The notes beneath the pieces are model-generated. The model had not been told where the DNA came from. It was given only the letters and a program-made list of their open reading frames with translations, and made no database searches. The position numbers and the translations under genes were made by a program. DNA of 64,000 nucleotides from Noviherbaspirillum massiliense JC206 (lineage in GTDB: Bacteria; Pseudomonadota; Gammaproteobacteria; Burkholderiales; Burkholderiaceae_D), in contig NZ_HE978635.1 in NCBI RefSeq assembly GCF_000312045.1, positions 374,674-438,673 of the forward strand. Reading direction: 5' to 3'. Shown in pieces: positions 1-8,882 of this stretch; within the stretch, counting starts at the first letter, position 1, and every line of letters starts with the position of its first letter.

Positions 1-164
1 AGCAGCCTGTCGATGACCAGCAGCAGATTGTTTGCAGCCATGCCCACGAAACACAGCCCGCTCCATAGCAAAAGCCTGTGCCGGTGCCTGATGTAGCTTC
101 GGAGGATCAGGAAGGCGCAGGCGAATGCGGTCAGTGCGCACAGCGAGTATATGAGGCCAGCCAT
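1..164 (-). CDS. DUF5985-family small membrane protein, 3' end cut by window edge
   Basis: The frame starts at an ATG at 164 and runs off the left edge. It begins MAGLIYSLCALTAFACAFLI and continues with a short basic loop (SYIRHRHR) and a second hydrophobic segment containing GLCFVGMAANNLLLVIDRLL. Two membrane spans separated by a basic loop match my memory of DUF5985 proteins, small membrane proteins of unknown role. The start lies one base after the stop of the upstream regulator gene, so the two are almost certainly co-transcribed and translationally coupled. The C-terminus is not visible, so length and integrity cannot be judged. Confidence 0.6.
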   Translation of the reverse strand, partial: MAGLIYSLCALTAFACAFLILRSYIRHRHRLLLWSGLCFVGMAANNLLLVIDRL

Positions 165-165
165 A

Positions 166-555
166 TCAGGAATCCTTTCGCCAGATGAAAGCGTCAGCGA
201 ACTGCTGGGCCTTCTTGCTGTTCTTGGAATGGATGAGATTGCTTACGTCAATGAGATTCTTGGCATAGACGTCCGCCAGTCGGTCGATCATTTCCCTGAT
301 GCCTTCGGTCCCGGGATGATAACGGTACAAGGGAGGCTCTCCATCCTCTTGCGCGAGGAAGCCTGCCGCATGCAGGTCGGTGAGCAGTCCGTGCGCTGCC
401 TTTTCGCTCATGTAAAGTCGCTGCGCCACCCGCTTGCTATCCCATTGCACGCTATGCTCCCGACGCAGCAGCAGCATCGCTTCCAGGTGCGGCACCGAGG
501 GAATGCTGAGCAGGATGAAGCGGATGATGTCTTCAGGGATCTGCGGGCGCGTCAT
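166..555 (-). CDS. small winged-helix-like regulatory protein
   Basis: The protein is about 129 residues from the ATG at 555, which is preceded by GGGAAG at a good distance. An ATG at 600 in the same frame lacks such a site. Residues about 20-75 look like a helix-turn-helix or winged-helix fold: a helix rich in leucine and arginine, then WDSKRVAQRLYMSEKAAHGL, where the second half resembles a recognition helix, then a wing-like DGEPPLYRYHP. The C-terminal 45 residues are helical and charged. It lies directly upstream of the DUF5985 gene and may regulate it. I do not recognise a named family, and DNA binding is inferred from the pattern only. Confidence 0.6.
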   Translation of the reverse strand: MTRPQIPEDIIRFILLSIPSVPHLEAMLLLRREHSVQWDSKRVAQRLYMSEKAAHGLLTDLHAAGFLAQEDGEPPLYRYHPGTEGIREMIDRLADVYAKNLIDVSNLIHSKNSKKAQQFADAFIWRKDS

Positions 556-658
556 GGTTCTTCCCTGCGCTGACCCGGCTCTGCGGGATGGAAGAAGCAA
601 GGCATGACTCGTGACGACTGATGCATGTGTTCGGTTCGTGGAAAGTCAGGTTGTTCGT

Positions 659-1069
659 TCATGCGCCGGTTCCGGGAGCGAGGCAGCGGCGACTACGGCC
701 GGCGCGGATTTTACCGCATGCGCCCGATAGAGCGAATAGAGCGGCACAGCGGGCGATAATTTTGAAGATGCAGGCTGCCACCACCGGAGCGACGACCAAC
801 GGGTACAGCGCAGGGTGCCAATCCGTCACGCGTCCTAGCCTGAGGCCAGAGAAAGTGCCGTGCCCGTAAAAGGCGTGCAGGGCCGAGACGCCGGTTCGGA
901 CTTTCCGGCCTTCGCGTCCCACGGATGCGCCTATTGACAGAGCGGCGAGCGTTAGCGCAAGCTTGCCGACGACGATGTGCAGGAATGGCAGCTGGTTCAT
1001 CCACATTGCATATGCACTGTCGGTAGCGAAGAAGGCGGCAGTCAGTCCGACCGGCAATGGCCTGGCCAT
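659..1069 (-). CDS. possible small membrane protein divergent from marR
   Basis: The open frame from an ATG at 1069 gives about 136 residues with three or four hydrophobic stretches, including VGLTAAFFATDSAYAMW, VVGKLALTLAALSIGASVG and LYPLVVAPVVAACIFKI. Codon choice looks like that of real genes here. The motif GASVGREG recalls the GREGP loop of ClC channels, but order and length do not fit a channel, so it could be an unrelated membrane protein or a decayed ClC fragment. No start has a convincing ribosome binding site. Its position, divergent from a MarR gene, is typical of a MarR target, which is the main argument for it being real. Confidence 0.35.
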   Translation of the reverse strand: MARPLPVGLTAAFFATDSAYAMWMNQLPFLHIVVGKLALTLAALSIGASVGREGRKVRTGVSALHAFYGHGTFSGLRLGRVTDWHPALYPLVVAPVVAACIFKIIARCAALFALSGACGKIRAGRSRRCLAPGTGA

Positions 1070-1195
1070 CCGCGCCGCCCCGCGGAGACAGAAGCCCGTC
1101 ATGTTCGGCATGGGAGCGACTCGGCTCTTGCGGTCTTGCCTGAATGTTCTGCGCTTTAAGAGGGTCGGCATCTTGCTGTGCTGTTGGAAACACAT

Positions 1196-1238
1196 TTGAG
1201 CAAAACATATTGCACCAAATATAGTTTTGGGGCAATAT
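1196..1238 (+). promoter_or_regulatory. marR promoter embedded in a 13-bp inverted repeat
   Basis: The arms 1207-1219 (ATATTGCACCAAA) and 1226-1238 (TTTGGGGCAATAT) are reverse complements at 12 of 13 positions around a 6-base centre. A -35-like TTGAGC at 1196-1201 and a -10-like TATAGT at 1220-1225 are 18 bases apart, so the -10 box is exactly the centre of the palindrome. A dimeric MarR protein bound here would block its own promoter and probably the divergent one. The structure is seen in the sequence; the identity of the binder is inferred. Confidence 0.65.
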
Positions 1239-1255
1239 AGCGATGGAGTCATTGA

Positions 1256-1762
1256 ATGACAGGAAAGACCCCAGTGGGCAAGAAGAGCAATGCGGAAGAG
1301 CCTGCCCATCTGCATACGCTGAAAAAATTGCGGATCGTGATCCGCGCAGCGCAGCGGCATTCGGCCTGGATTGAAAAGCAGTGCGGCGTCAGCGGCGCAC
1401 AGCTATGGATAATGAGGGAGTTGAGTGAGACACCAGGGTTGCGTGTCGGTGAAATAGCAAAAAAACTAGCAATTCACCAGACCACTACGAGCAATCTTCT
1501 GGATTCCCTGGAAAAGCGAGGCTACATCATCAAAGCCCGCGACCCGAACGACCAGAGAGTCGTCAAATTGGCCCTTTCCGAGCAAGGCGAGGGCTTGCTG
1601 AAAAAAGCCCCGAAACCGGCAAGGGGATTGTTGCCGGAAGCCCTGCGCAAGCTGGACGAACAGGGTTTGCTTCAATTGAATGAAGGATTGCAGGCCTTGC
1701 TGGAAGTGATCGAGCAGGTCGACGAGGCCTACGGCTTGCAGCCGCTGCCCTTCACCATGTAG
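1256..1762 (+). CDS. MarR-family transcriptional regulator
   Basis: This 168-residue protein has the MarR winged-helix domain at about residues 25-150. The recognition region reads LRVGEIAKKLAIHQTTTSNL, followed by the wing with D-x-R (DPNDQRVVKLALSEQG). The N-terminus carries about 20 extra polar residues. The ATG at 1256 is preceded by GGAG seven bases upstream. MarR proteins are dimers that usually repress divergent genes until a small aromatic or phenolic ligand binds. The inverted repeat just upstream supports autoregulation. A Rho-independent terminator follows the gene. The ligand cannot be predicted. Confidence 0.9.
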   Translation: MTGKTPVGKKSNAEEPAHLHTLKKLRIVIRAAQRHSAWIEKQCGVSGAQLWIMRELSETPGLRVGEIAKKLAIHQTTTSNLLDSLEKRGYIIKARDPNDQRVVKLALSEQGEGLLKKAPKPARGLLPEALRKLDEQGLLQLNEGLQALLEVIEQVDEAYGLQPLPFTM

Positions 1763-1811
1763 GCGCTAATTGTAAAGATCAACAGTGAGGCTTTACCGGG
1801 CCTCTTCACAG

Positions 1812-1833
1812 CCCCCAGCACGGGGGTTTTTTT
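1812..1833 (+). terminator. Rho-independent terminator of marR
   Basis: CCCCC at 1812-1816 pairs with GGGGG at 1822-1826 across a 5-base loop and is followed by seven T residues at 1827-1833. It lies 50 bases after the marR stop. Confidence 0.8.
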
Positions 1834-1867
1834 CCAACCGTTGGCAGGTTCTCGCCTGCCAACCCCG

Positions 1868-1889
1868 TCATCCCGCCGGCGCGGGATGA
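1868..1889. repeat. intergenic inverted repeat
   Basis: TCATCCCGC at 1868-1876 and GCGGGATGA at 1881-1889 are perfect reverse complements around CGGC. No T tract follows, so it is not an obvious terminator. It may be a short dispersed palindrome, but no second copy was noticed in this window. Confidence 0.5.
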
Positions 1890-2076
1890 TATCGAGCCGG
1901 AGCATGCGCTCCGAAGCGAATGCCTGCGGCGCTGATGCGCGTCCGCGGCATTCGTCCAGCTTAAGGCGACATCTCGCCGTCGACGCATCCTGCAGGAAGC
2001 CGTACGGAAGGCTTGCTTGACCTGCAGGGCACTCTTGATCAATCAGCCGCAGCGGCGGCATCTTCGGGAGCAGCCA

Positions 2077-3153
2077 TTGATCGAAAAACTATCTTCTTAC
2101 GATGCCATGCTGGCCGGCATGACATTCCTGCTGACGCTGGCCATCCTGCTTGGCTTGAAAGCCTTCGTCTCAGGCCAGTTGCGCCGGTTCATATCGCAAG
2201 GCCGCCTGCGTTTTCTCAGCTATCCGGAACAGATCGTCGATGCCACCCGCGTGCTGTTTCTGCTGGGGGCAGCCATGCTTGCCGGCGTAAGCCAGCTGGA
2301 TCTGTCGCCGCGCCAGGAAAAGTGGCTCCATTACGCATGGATCATCATCCTGGTTTCGCAAATTGCATTGTGGGCAAACCGCATGGTGACGGTGGCAGTG
2401 GCGCGCGCATTTGAACGGCACAGGCAAACCGATCCTTCCGGTGCCACCCACCTGATGCTCGCCAGTCTGGTGGCGCGCGTCGTGCTGTGGTCGGTGGCCG
2501 TGCTTGTCGCGCTCGACAACCTTGGCTTCAATATCTCCACGCTGATGGCCAGCCTTGGGATCGGCGGCATCGCCGTTGCGCTCGCCGTGCAGAACATCCT
2601 TGGCGACATCTTCTCGTCGGTGTCGATCGCGCTCGACAAGCCTTTCGTCATCGGCGATTTCATCGTCGTCGATTCCTACATGGGGACGGTCGAATACGTC
2701 GGCATGAAGACCACGCGCATTCGCAGCCTCGGCGGCGAGCAGATCATATTCTCCAATGCCGAGCTCCTGAAGAATCGCATCCGGAATTACAAGCGCATGC
2801 AGGAGCGGCGCGTCCTGTTCGAATTCGGCGTGGCGTATGAAACCACGGCGGAACAGTTGGAGCGCATTCCCCGGATGATCAAGGAAATCATCTCCTCCGG
2901 CCGCTTCGAAACCCGCTTCGACCGCGCACATTTCAAGTCTTATGGGGAAAGCGCGCTGCAGTTCGAGGTGGTGTATTACGTCCTCGATCCCGACTACAAC
3001 AAGTACATGGATATCCAGCAGGCGATCAATCTCGCCTTGTTCCGCGGCTTCGAGGAACAGGGAATCGCGTTTGCCCATCCGCTGCGCAAGCTGTACATGG
3101 CGCCCGCCGCCAACCAGACCGCGTTGCCGCAGGCGCTGCACGCCAGCCGCTGA
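2077..3153 (+). CDS. MscS-family mechanosensitive channel
   Basis: The product has about three N-terminal membrane helices followed by the MscS pore helix and cytoplasmic beta domain. The pore segment reads NISTLMASLGIGGIAVALAV followed by QNILGDIFSS, matching the Gly/Ala-packed TM3 of MscS. The downstream KPFVIGDFI and NAELLKNRIRNYKR segments match the beta domain. Channels of this family open on membrane tension and release solutes during hypo-osmotic shock. I prefer the TTG at 2077, which has GGGAG six bases upstream; an in-frame TTG at 2017 would add 20 residues. The next gene, a trehalose phosphate synthase, starts 18 bases after the stop, so both are likely one osmotic-stress operon. 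Confidence 0.88.
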   Translation: MIEKLSSYDAMLAGMTFLLTLAILLGLKAFVSGQLRRFISQGRLRFLSYPEQIVDATRVLFLLGAAMLAGVSQLDLSPRQEKWLHYAWIIILVSQIALWANRMVTVAVARAFERHRQTDPSGATHLMLASLVARVVLWSVAVLVALDNLGFNISTLMASLGIGGIAVALAVQNILGDIFSSVSIALDKPFVIGDFIVVDSYMGTVEYVGMKTTRIRSLGGEQIIFSNAELLKNRIRNYKRMQERRVLFEFGVAYETTAEQLERIPRMIKEIISSGRFETRFDRAHFKSYGESALQFEVVYYVLDPDYNKYMDIQQAINLALFRGFEEQGIAFAHPLRKLYMAPAANQTALPQALHASR

Positions 3154-3171
3154 AGCAAAAGGGAGGACACC

Positions 3172-5424
3172 ATGCAATTGCGCTCATTCCGCCTCTCCCT
3201 GCGTTTCATCCTGCCGCTCGCATTCGTGCTGAGCGCATTCGCGTATGCGGTCGTGCCGCTCATGGATAACCTGACCCTGCACTGGTTCATCCGGGACCTG
3301 GATATCCGTTCCCAGCTGCTTGCCAACACGCTGCAGGAGCCGCTGCTGGACTACGTGCCGCAAAAGGCGCGGAAAAAGATTACCCAACTGTTCGACCGGG
3401 CCATCCAGGATGAGCGGCTGTACGGCCTGGCCTTTTGCGAACCGGGCGGCGCACTGCTGTACAAGACCGGCAACTACCCGGAATCGATCGGCTGCTGGAT
3501 GCCCCAGTCTAGCGATGAGAAACGTGCTTCCCTGGTGAACCTGCCCACGGGACCGGTGCATGTGGCGGAAAGCCTGCTCAATCAGGATGGCCAGTACCTC
3601 GGCAAGCTGATCCTGGTGCATGACATGAGCTTCATCGAGCGCCGCAGCGCCGATACCCGGAAATACGTGATTACCCTGTTCGCACTGCTTGCGATCGTGA
3701 TTTCCCTGATTACCGTCTTCATCGCTCACCTGAGCTGGCGCGGCTGGATGAGCGGTGTGAAAGGCCTCCTGCGCGGCGACTTCCTGCTGCGGCCGGAATC
3801 GCGCACCCCGCCGGAAATGCGGCCTTTGCTCGGCGATCTTCGCGCCCTGTTCAATGAAATGAATCGGGAACTGGAAGCGCGCGGCGATGCATCGCAGCTG
3901 TGGACGCCGGACAAGCTGCGCGCCCTGCTGCAGGGAGAACTGGCAGGCGACCAGGTGCTGGTGGTATCCAATCGCGAGCCGTATATCCATGTCTCCACGC
4001 CGAAGGGCATCGAAGCGCGCCGTCCTGCGAGCGGCCTGGTGACCGCGGTGGAAGCCGTGATGCGCGCCTGCTCCGGCACCTGGATTGCGCATGGCAGCGG
4101 TTCTGCGGACCGGCAGGTGGTGGACCGCAATGATTGTGTCAGGGTCCCGCCCGACAATCCGAGCTATTCATTGCGCCGGGTGTGGCTTTCGAAGGAAGAA
4201 GAGCAGGGCTACTACTACGGATTCGCCAATGAGGGCTTGTGGCCGCTGTGCCATATTGCGCATGTGCGTCCGGTGTTCCGCTCTTCCGACTGGGAGCAGT
4301 ACGTCAGTGTCAACCGGCGCTTCGCAGACGCGGTCATCAGGGAGGCGCGAACCGACGATCCGGTGGTGCTGGTGCAGGATTACCATTTCGCGCTCTTGCC
4401 GCGCATGGTGCGCGAAGCCTTGCCCAAGGCCACCATCATCACGTTCTGGCACATTCCCTGGCCCAACCCGGAATCCTTCGGCATCTGCCCCTGGCGTGAA
4501 GAAATCCTGGAAGGCTTGCTCGGCAGTACCATCCTCGGCTTCCACACGCCTTTCCATCGGAAGAATTTCCTCGAAACCGTCGATCGTTATCTGGAAACCC
4601 GGATCGAGTCGGAGGCGTCGACAATTTCCTATGGCGGCGAGCTCACGCGCGTCGAGCATTATCCGATTTCGATCGCCTGGCCGCCGGAACCGGCGTCCGC
4701 GGAAAGCATTGCCGAAAACCGCGCCGACATTCGCAGGGAGCTCGCCTTGCCTGCCGATCACCTGCTCGGCATCGGCGTCGACCGCCTCGATTACACCAAG
4801 GGCATCATCGAACGCTTCCAGGCAGTGGAGCGCATGCTGGAGCTGCACCCGGAATTCATCGGCAAATTCAGTTTCGTCCAGATCGCCGCGCCCAGCCGCT
4901 CCTCCCTGGACGAATACCAGAACTTCGAAGCCCGGGTGCGCAATCTCGCCCAGCGCATCAACCGGCGCTTTGCAAGCGGCAGCTATCAGCCGATCATCCT
5001 CAAGGCAGAGCATCATGAGCAGGAAGAGCTCACCCGCTATTACCGCGCCGCCGATGTCTGCCTCGTCACCAGCCTGCACGATGGCATGAACCTGGTATCG
5101 AAGGAGTTCATCGCTGCGCGCGACGACGAACGCGGCGTTCTGATCCTGAGCCAGTTCACCGGTGCGGCGCGCGAACTGCACGAAGCCCTGATCGTGAATC
5201 CCTACCATATCGAACAGGGTGCCGATGCGCTGCATCGCGCGCTGACCATGCCGGAAGTCGAACAGCGGGAACGCATGCGCAGCATGCGCACCCTGGTGCG
5301 GGATTTCAATGTTTATCGCTGGGCCGGCCGCATGCTGCTCGATGCCGCCCAGTTGCGGCGGCGCGAACGGGTGATGTCGAAAATACGGCTGCACAGCCGG
5401 CGGTCGCTGCGCCGGGTGTCATGA
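3172..5424 (+). CDS. otsA: membrane-anchored trehalose-6-phosphate synthase with N-terminal sensor-like region
   Basis: The 750-residue protein joins an N-terminal membrane module to a GT20 catalytic domain. Hydrophobic segments at about residues 9-30 and 165-188 flank a 130-residue, probably periplasmic, region; a HAMP-like linker follows. The GT20 part starts near residue 260 with LVVSNREP, and carries [19 protein letters not shown] (about 535) and [13 protein letters not shown] (about 634), which match the nucleotide-sugar and glucose-6-phosphate sites of OtsA. The enzyme would make trehalose-6-phosphate from UDP-glucose and glucose-6-phosphate. Standard OtsA is about 470 residues and soluble, so the fusion is unusual. 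No OtsB phosphatase lies nearby. It follows the MscS gene by 18 bases with GGGAGG before its ATG. Confidence 0.88.
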   Translation: MQLRSFRLSLRFILPLAFVLSAFAYAVVPLMDNLTLHWFIRDLDIRSQLLANTLQEPLLDYVPQKARKKITQLFDRAIQDERLYGLAFCEPGGALLYKTGNYPESIGCWMPQSSDEKRASLVNLPTGPVHVAESLLNQDGQYLGKLILVHDMSFIERRSADTRKYVITLFALLAIVISLITVFIAHLSWRGWMSGVKGLLRGDFLLRPESRTPPEMRPLLGDLRALFNEMNRELEARGDASQLWTPDKLRALLQGELAGDQVLVVSNREPYIHVSTPKGIEARRPASGLVTAVEAVMRACSGTWIAHGSGSADRQVVDRNDCVRVPPDNPSYSLRRVWLSKEEEQGYYYGFANEGLWPLCHIAHVRPVFRSSDWEQYVSVNRRFADAVIREARTDDPVVLVQDYHFALLPRMVREALPKATIITFWHIPWPNPESFGICPWREEILEGLLGSTILGFHTPFHRKNFLETVDRYLETRIESEASTISYGGELTRVEHYPISIAWPPEPASAESIAENRADIRRELALPADHLLGIGVDRLDYTKGIIERFQAVERMLELHPEFIGKFSFVQIAAPSRSSLDEYQNFEARVRNLAQRINRRFASGSYQPIILKAEHHEQEELTRYYRAADVCLVTSLHDGMNLVSKEFIAARDDERGVLILSQFTGAARELHEALIVNPYHIEQGADALHRALTMPEVEQRERMRSMRTLVRDFNVYRWAGRMLLDAAQLRRRERVMSKIRLHSRRSLRRVS

Positions 5425-5510
5425 CGCGGAAATGGAATCGGCATAGCAGGCTCTAGTAGAATATGCCGTCGCGCCGGCCCGGTAGCCTCGGCGCTCCAGC
5501 CCGAACGGAT

Positions 5511-6590
5511 ATGACCCGATACCATTTCGCCAAAACCCTCGGACGAAGCGCGCTGCTGCTGACCTTCCTGTGCGCGCTCCCGGGATGGATGTACGCGAAA
5601 GACAGCCTGACCAGGCTCAAGCGGATCACGCAATCGCTGCCCGATCTGGCGGAACCGGGCAGCGGGCAGGCGGGCTATTTCAGTCTCGACGACCGCGAGC
5701 TGACCGTCGGTTATGACACCAGCCTCAAAAAGTGGTCGGCGAGCGCGTACTACAGTCCCGGGGAAAGCCCGGTGTTCAACGCCAATTACGGACTGGCATT
5801 CAACAAGCGCCTCGCCAGCGGGGCGAGCTTCGCGTATGGAAAGGACTACCAGGAAGTATTCCTGAGCGAAGTCTTTTCGCCGCAAAGAGACATCCGCCTG
5901 CGCTTTGCCGGCGGCCAGCTGTTGCAGAACAATTTCCAGCTGACCGATTACGACGAGATCGGGACTGTTTCGCAAAACAGTTATCTGGTCGAACTCCGGA
6001 AATCCTGGGACAGGACCTCGATGCTGTCCGGCGTCGGCCTGAGCCTGTTCGATGTGCGCGCCAACGTGCGCCCGCGGGATGTCACGGTGCAGGACGAGGC
6101 CGATTCCGCTTCGGCCTGGCCCGGATATTCGCGGGGATGGATGCAGGGCTACGCCTTCAATCTCCGGCTCGAGCCTTCCACCCGATCGCGAATCGAGCTC
6201 GACCTTGGCGCGCATCGCCGCACCTCCTTCTTCGGGGAACTGTCCCAGCGACAGCAGACCGACGGGTCCTATCGCGTCCATCTCACCCACTACCTGAACA
6301 ACTGCAGCCGCCTGCAAACGGAATACAGTGCGAGTTCGAGCGAGGAATCGGTCAATGTGATGATGGGAAAGGGCGCATGGCGCATCGGCTTTTCCAGCGC
6401 CCTGGCCGCGACCGAGAGCACACGCGATTATGCTTTCAGCCTGAGCTATGCGATTCCGCTCGATGGCTGGGGTAGTACCCGCAGTTCGTGCGGCTTCGGT
6501 TCGCAGACCGCCTATGCCTTCAGTCCAATGGTCGATGATGCGATTTCACGCCCCGCCCTGATTCCGACGCAGCCGCTGCCTCTGGAGTGA
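5511..6590 (+). CDS. predicted outer-membrane beta-barrel protein of unknown role
   Basis: From the ATG at 5511 the product is about 359 residues. It begins with a signal peptide (TLGRSALLLTFLCALPGWMYA, cleavage predicted after MYA). The rest is made of alternating hydrophobic and polar strands rich in Tyr, Ser, Arg and Phe, such as ASAYYSPGESPVF and YLVELRKSW, typical of outer-membrane barrels. The in-frame ATG at 5463 would bury the signal peptide behind 16 extra residues, so the later start is chosen although its ribosome binding site is weak. I do not recognise a named family. It follows the trehalose synthase in the same direction and could share its transcript. Confidence 0.6.
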   Translation: MTRYHFAKTLGRSALLLTFLCALPGWMYAKDSLTRLKRITQSLPDLAEPGSGQAGYFSLDDRELTVGYDTSLKKWSASAYYSPGESPVFNANYGLAFNKRLASGASFAYGKDYQEVFLSEVFSPQRDIRLRFAGGQLLQNNFQLTDYDEIGTVSQNSYLVELRKSWDRTSMLSGVGLSLFDVRANVRPRDVTVQDEADSASAWPGYSRGWMQGYAFNLRLEPSTRSRIELDLGAHRRTSFFGELSQRQQTDGSYRVHLTHYLNNCSRLQTEYSASSSEESVNVMMGKGAWRIGFSSALAATESTRDYAFSLSYAIPLDGWGSTRSSCGFGSQTAYAFSPMVDDAISRPALIPTQPLPLE

Positions 6591-6772
6591 GCAGCGGGCG
6601 CGATCAAACCGCCAGTTGTTGCAACCGGTGTCGCCCTTCTGCCGGCGCTTTTATAATCTCAGCTTTCCGTAGCCCTGCGATCCAGGGTATTGCCCCTTGC
6701 CAGCACCCGGTCCGGAGAATCGCATCCTGCGGGTATTGCTGACATGGCCCCGAATTTCATGGAGTCCCGAGC

Positions 6773-8509
6773 ATGCTGACCGCGCTTCTCAAGGCAAGAA
6801 TCCGATTCGCGCGCCTGTTCGGCTTTTTCGACACCAATTCAATCTTCCTGTGGGCGGGCGCCGTCGGCGTAGCCGCGGCCTTCACGACCATTGCATTTCG
6901 CGACAGCATCAGCTTCATTCAGCAGATTCTGACCGGACATAGCGGATCCCTGGTTGCCATGGCCAAAAGCCTGCCGTGGCATATGCGCCTGATTCTGCCG
7001 GCCGCCGGCGGCCTCGTCGCCGGCCTGTTGCTCAGCCTTGCGCGCCGGTACTCCTCCGGTGCGGCGTCGGATTACATGGAAGCGATCGGCATCGGCGATG
7101 GCCGCATTCCCGTGCGCCAGACCCTGCTGCGCAGCGCTTCCTCATTGGGCACGATTGCCACGGGCGGATCAATCGGCCGCGAAGGCTCGATGGTGCAGCT
7201 GGCTGCGCTGTGTGCTTCGGCGCTGGGCCGCTTCATGCGCTTCGACACCCAGCGCCTGCGCCTGCTGGTCGCCTGCGGCGCTGCCGCCGGGATCACTTCC
7301 GCCTACAACACGCCGCTGGCGGGCGCCTTCTTCATCACCGAGATCGTGCTCGGCTCGATTTCCATGGTCAGCTTCGGCCCGGTGGTGGTTGCCTCGGTGG
7401 TCGCCAACATGACGATGCGGGCGTTCCCCGACTACCGCCCGGCCTACGAGATGCCCGAATTCCCCCTGATTTCGGGCTCGGAGACCCTGCTCTTCGCCTT
7501 GATGGGCGCGATCGCCGGCCTCGTCGCGCCGCAGTTCCTCGGCTTGCTCGACTTTAGCAAGCGCCAGTTCCAGAAACTGCCACTGCCCCTGCCGTTGCGG
7601 CTGGCCCTCGGGGGCCTGCTGGTCGGGGCCGTGTCGATCTGGGTGCCCCAAGTCTGGGGCAACGGTTACAGCGTGGTGAATTCCATGCTGCATGAACCGC
7701 AGATGTGGTCGGCCGTGCTGATCGTATTGCTCGCCAAGATCGTTGCGACGGCGCTGACCACCGGTTCCGGCGCGGTAGGCGGCGTGTTCACGCCCACGCT
7801 CTTCGTCGGCGCCGCGCTCGGCTGGCTGTTCGGCTCCGGGGTCGACATCCTGTTCCCGGGTTCGGCATCGGCGCCCTTCGCCTATGCCGCCATCGGGATG
7901 GGCGCCTTTCTCTCCGCCACCGCCTATGCGCCGCTGATGGCGATCCTGATGATTTTCGAGATGACTCTGAATTACCAGGCCGTGCTGCCGCTCATGCTGG
8001 CCTGCGTGGTGTCTTACCTGGTGGCGCGCTCGATTTCGGATCGCTCGATGTATGAAATCACCCGCAAGCGCAATCGCGACGAACAGGAGTGGCTGCGCCT
8101 GCGCGGGCTGCAGATGCGTGACCTGATCCGGCCGCCGGAAACGGTCTTGCCGCTGACGGCTTCCTTCGCCGAGCTGACGCGGATGTTCTTCGAGCATCCG
8201 GTGAAGTACATCTATATCGTCGACGAGGCGCAGCGCTTTCAGGGCGTGGTGGCCCTGCAGGACCTGGCCTCGGTCCTGTCGGGCAAGGATGAGACGGGAT
8301 CCCGCCGCGCGGCCGACTTCCTGCGCCGCGGTCACCTGCATGTATTGACACCCGGTATGTCGCTCGGCGAGGGCTTGCAATTGTTCATGCAGCACCAGGG
8401 CGAGCGCCTGCCGGTGGTCGAGAGCATGGAAGATCCGGTGTTGCTGGGCGTGGTGTACAAGACGGCCTTGCTGGATGCCTGCTTCCAGTTGAGTCGCCCG
8501 AATCAATAG
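6773..8509 (+). CDS. clcB: ClC-family chloride channel/transporter with C-terminal CBS pair
   Basis: This 578-residue membrane protein has the ClC fold: the loop GGSIGREGSMVQLAA near residue 130 holds the gating glutamate, and GSGAVGGVFTPTLFVGA near 335 matches the second anion-site helix. The usual GREGP proline is Ser here. About 130 C-terminal residues (from about 446) form two CBS domains, which bind adenine nucleotides in related proteins. Family members exchange chloride for protons or conduct chloride, often in acid or osmotic stress. GGAG lies before the ATG, and a TATAAT at 6652-6657 may be the -10 box, though its -35 is poor. Channel versus antiporter cannot be decided from sequence. 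Confidence 0.88.
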   Translation: MLTALLKARIRFARLFGFFDTNSIFLWAGAVGVAAAFTTIAFRDSISFIQQILTGHSGSLVAMAKSLPWHMRLILPAAGGLVAGLLLSLARRYSSGAASDYMEAIGIGDGRIPVRQTLLRSASSLGTIATGGSIGREGSMVQLAALCASALGRFMRFDTQRLRLLVACGAAAGITSAYNTPLAGAFFITEIVLGSISMVSFGPVVVASVVANMTMRAFPDYRPAYEMPEFPLISGSETLLFALMGAIAGLVAPQFLGLLDFSKRQFQKLPLPLPLRLALGGLLVGAVSIWVPQVWGNGYSVVNSMLHEPQMWSAVLIVLLAKIVATALTTGSGAVGGVFTPTLFVGAALGWLFGSGVDILFPGSASAPFAYAAIGMGAFLSATAYAPLMAILMIFEMTLNYQAVLPLMLACVVSYLVARSISDRSMYEITRKRNRDEQEWLRLRGLQMRDLIRPPETVLPLTASFAELTRMFFEHPVKYIYIVDEAQRFQGVVALQDLASVLSGKDETGSRRAADFLRRGHLHVLTPGMSLGEGLQLFMQHQGERLPVVESMEDPVLLGVVYKTALLDACFQLSRPNQ

Positions 8510-8664
8510 AAATCAATAAGGGAAGGCGCGGGCTGCAAGCCCGCAATTGATCTGCCGCATGGCTGCCGAGCACGCGGATTGACATAGGCCGCTGCCATGA
8601 GCGCATCAATGTCCGGGGAACATTCTTTCGGCACCGCCATTGAGCGTTCACAAAACTTCTTCAT
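8503..8664 (-). CDS. 53-residue hypothetical protein with a strong ribosome binding site
   Basis: A complete small frame runs from ATG 8662-8664 to TGA 8503-8505. It starts MKKFCERSMAVPKECSPD and ends SLIDFY. The start is preceded by AGGAGG at ideal spacing, the best Shine-Dalgarno in this neighbourhood, which is the main support. It has three cysteines and no membrane segment or known domain. Its 3' end overlaps the last seven bases of clcB on the other strand. It is divergent from the adenylation-carrier-thioesterase gene. No function is proposed. Confidence 0.4.
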   Translation of the reverse strand: MKKFCERSMAVPKECSPDIDALMAAAYVNPRARQPCGRSIAGLQPAPSLIDFY

Positions 8665-8882
8665 CTGCTGCCTCCTATCCTTGAACGCCCTAGCTTCCTG
8701 GCCGCTCTATGCACCAGAGCATATCGATGTGAGGTCCCATGTCGTCCACGCCTGAAATACTGTCGCACACACTCCTTCGCCTGCAGGCATCGCGCCTGTA
8801 ACAGTCACAGTGTCCCAGCAAACCGTCACGGCCACCTTGCATTCGCCGGGGACGGTCCAGGGAGTTCTTCCGGAGGCAAACA

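Noticed and set aside
659-1069. Reading the GASVGREG motif as proof of a ClC channel gene
   Set aside because: Only one motif is present, the order of hydrophobic segments does not fit a ClC channel, and the frame is far too short. It is kept only as an uncertain small membrane protein.
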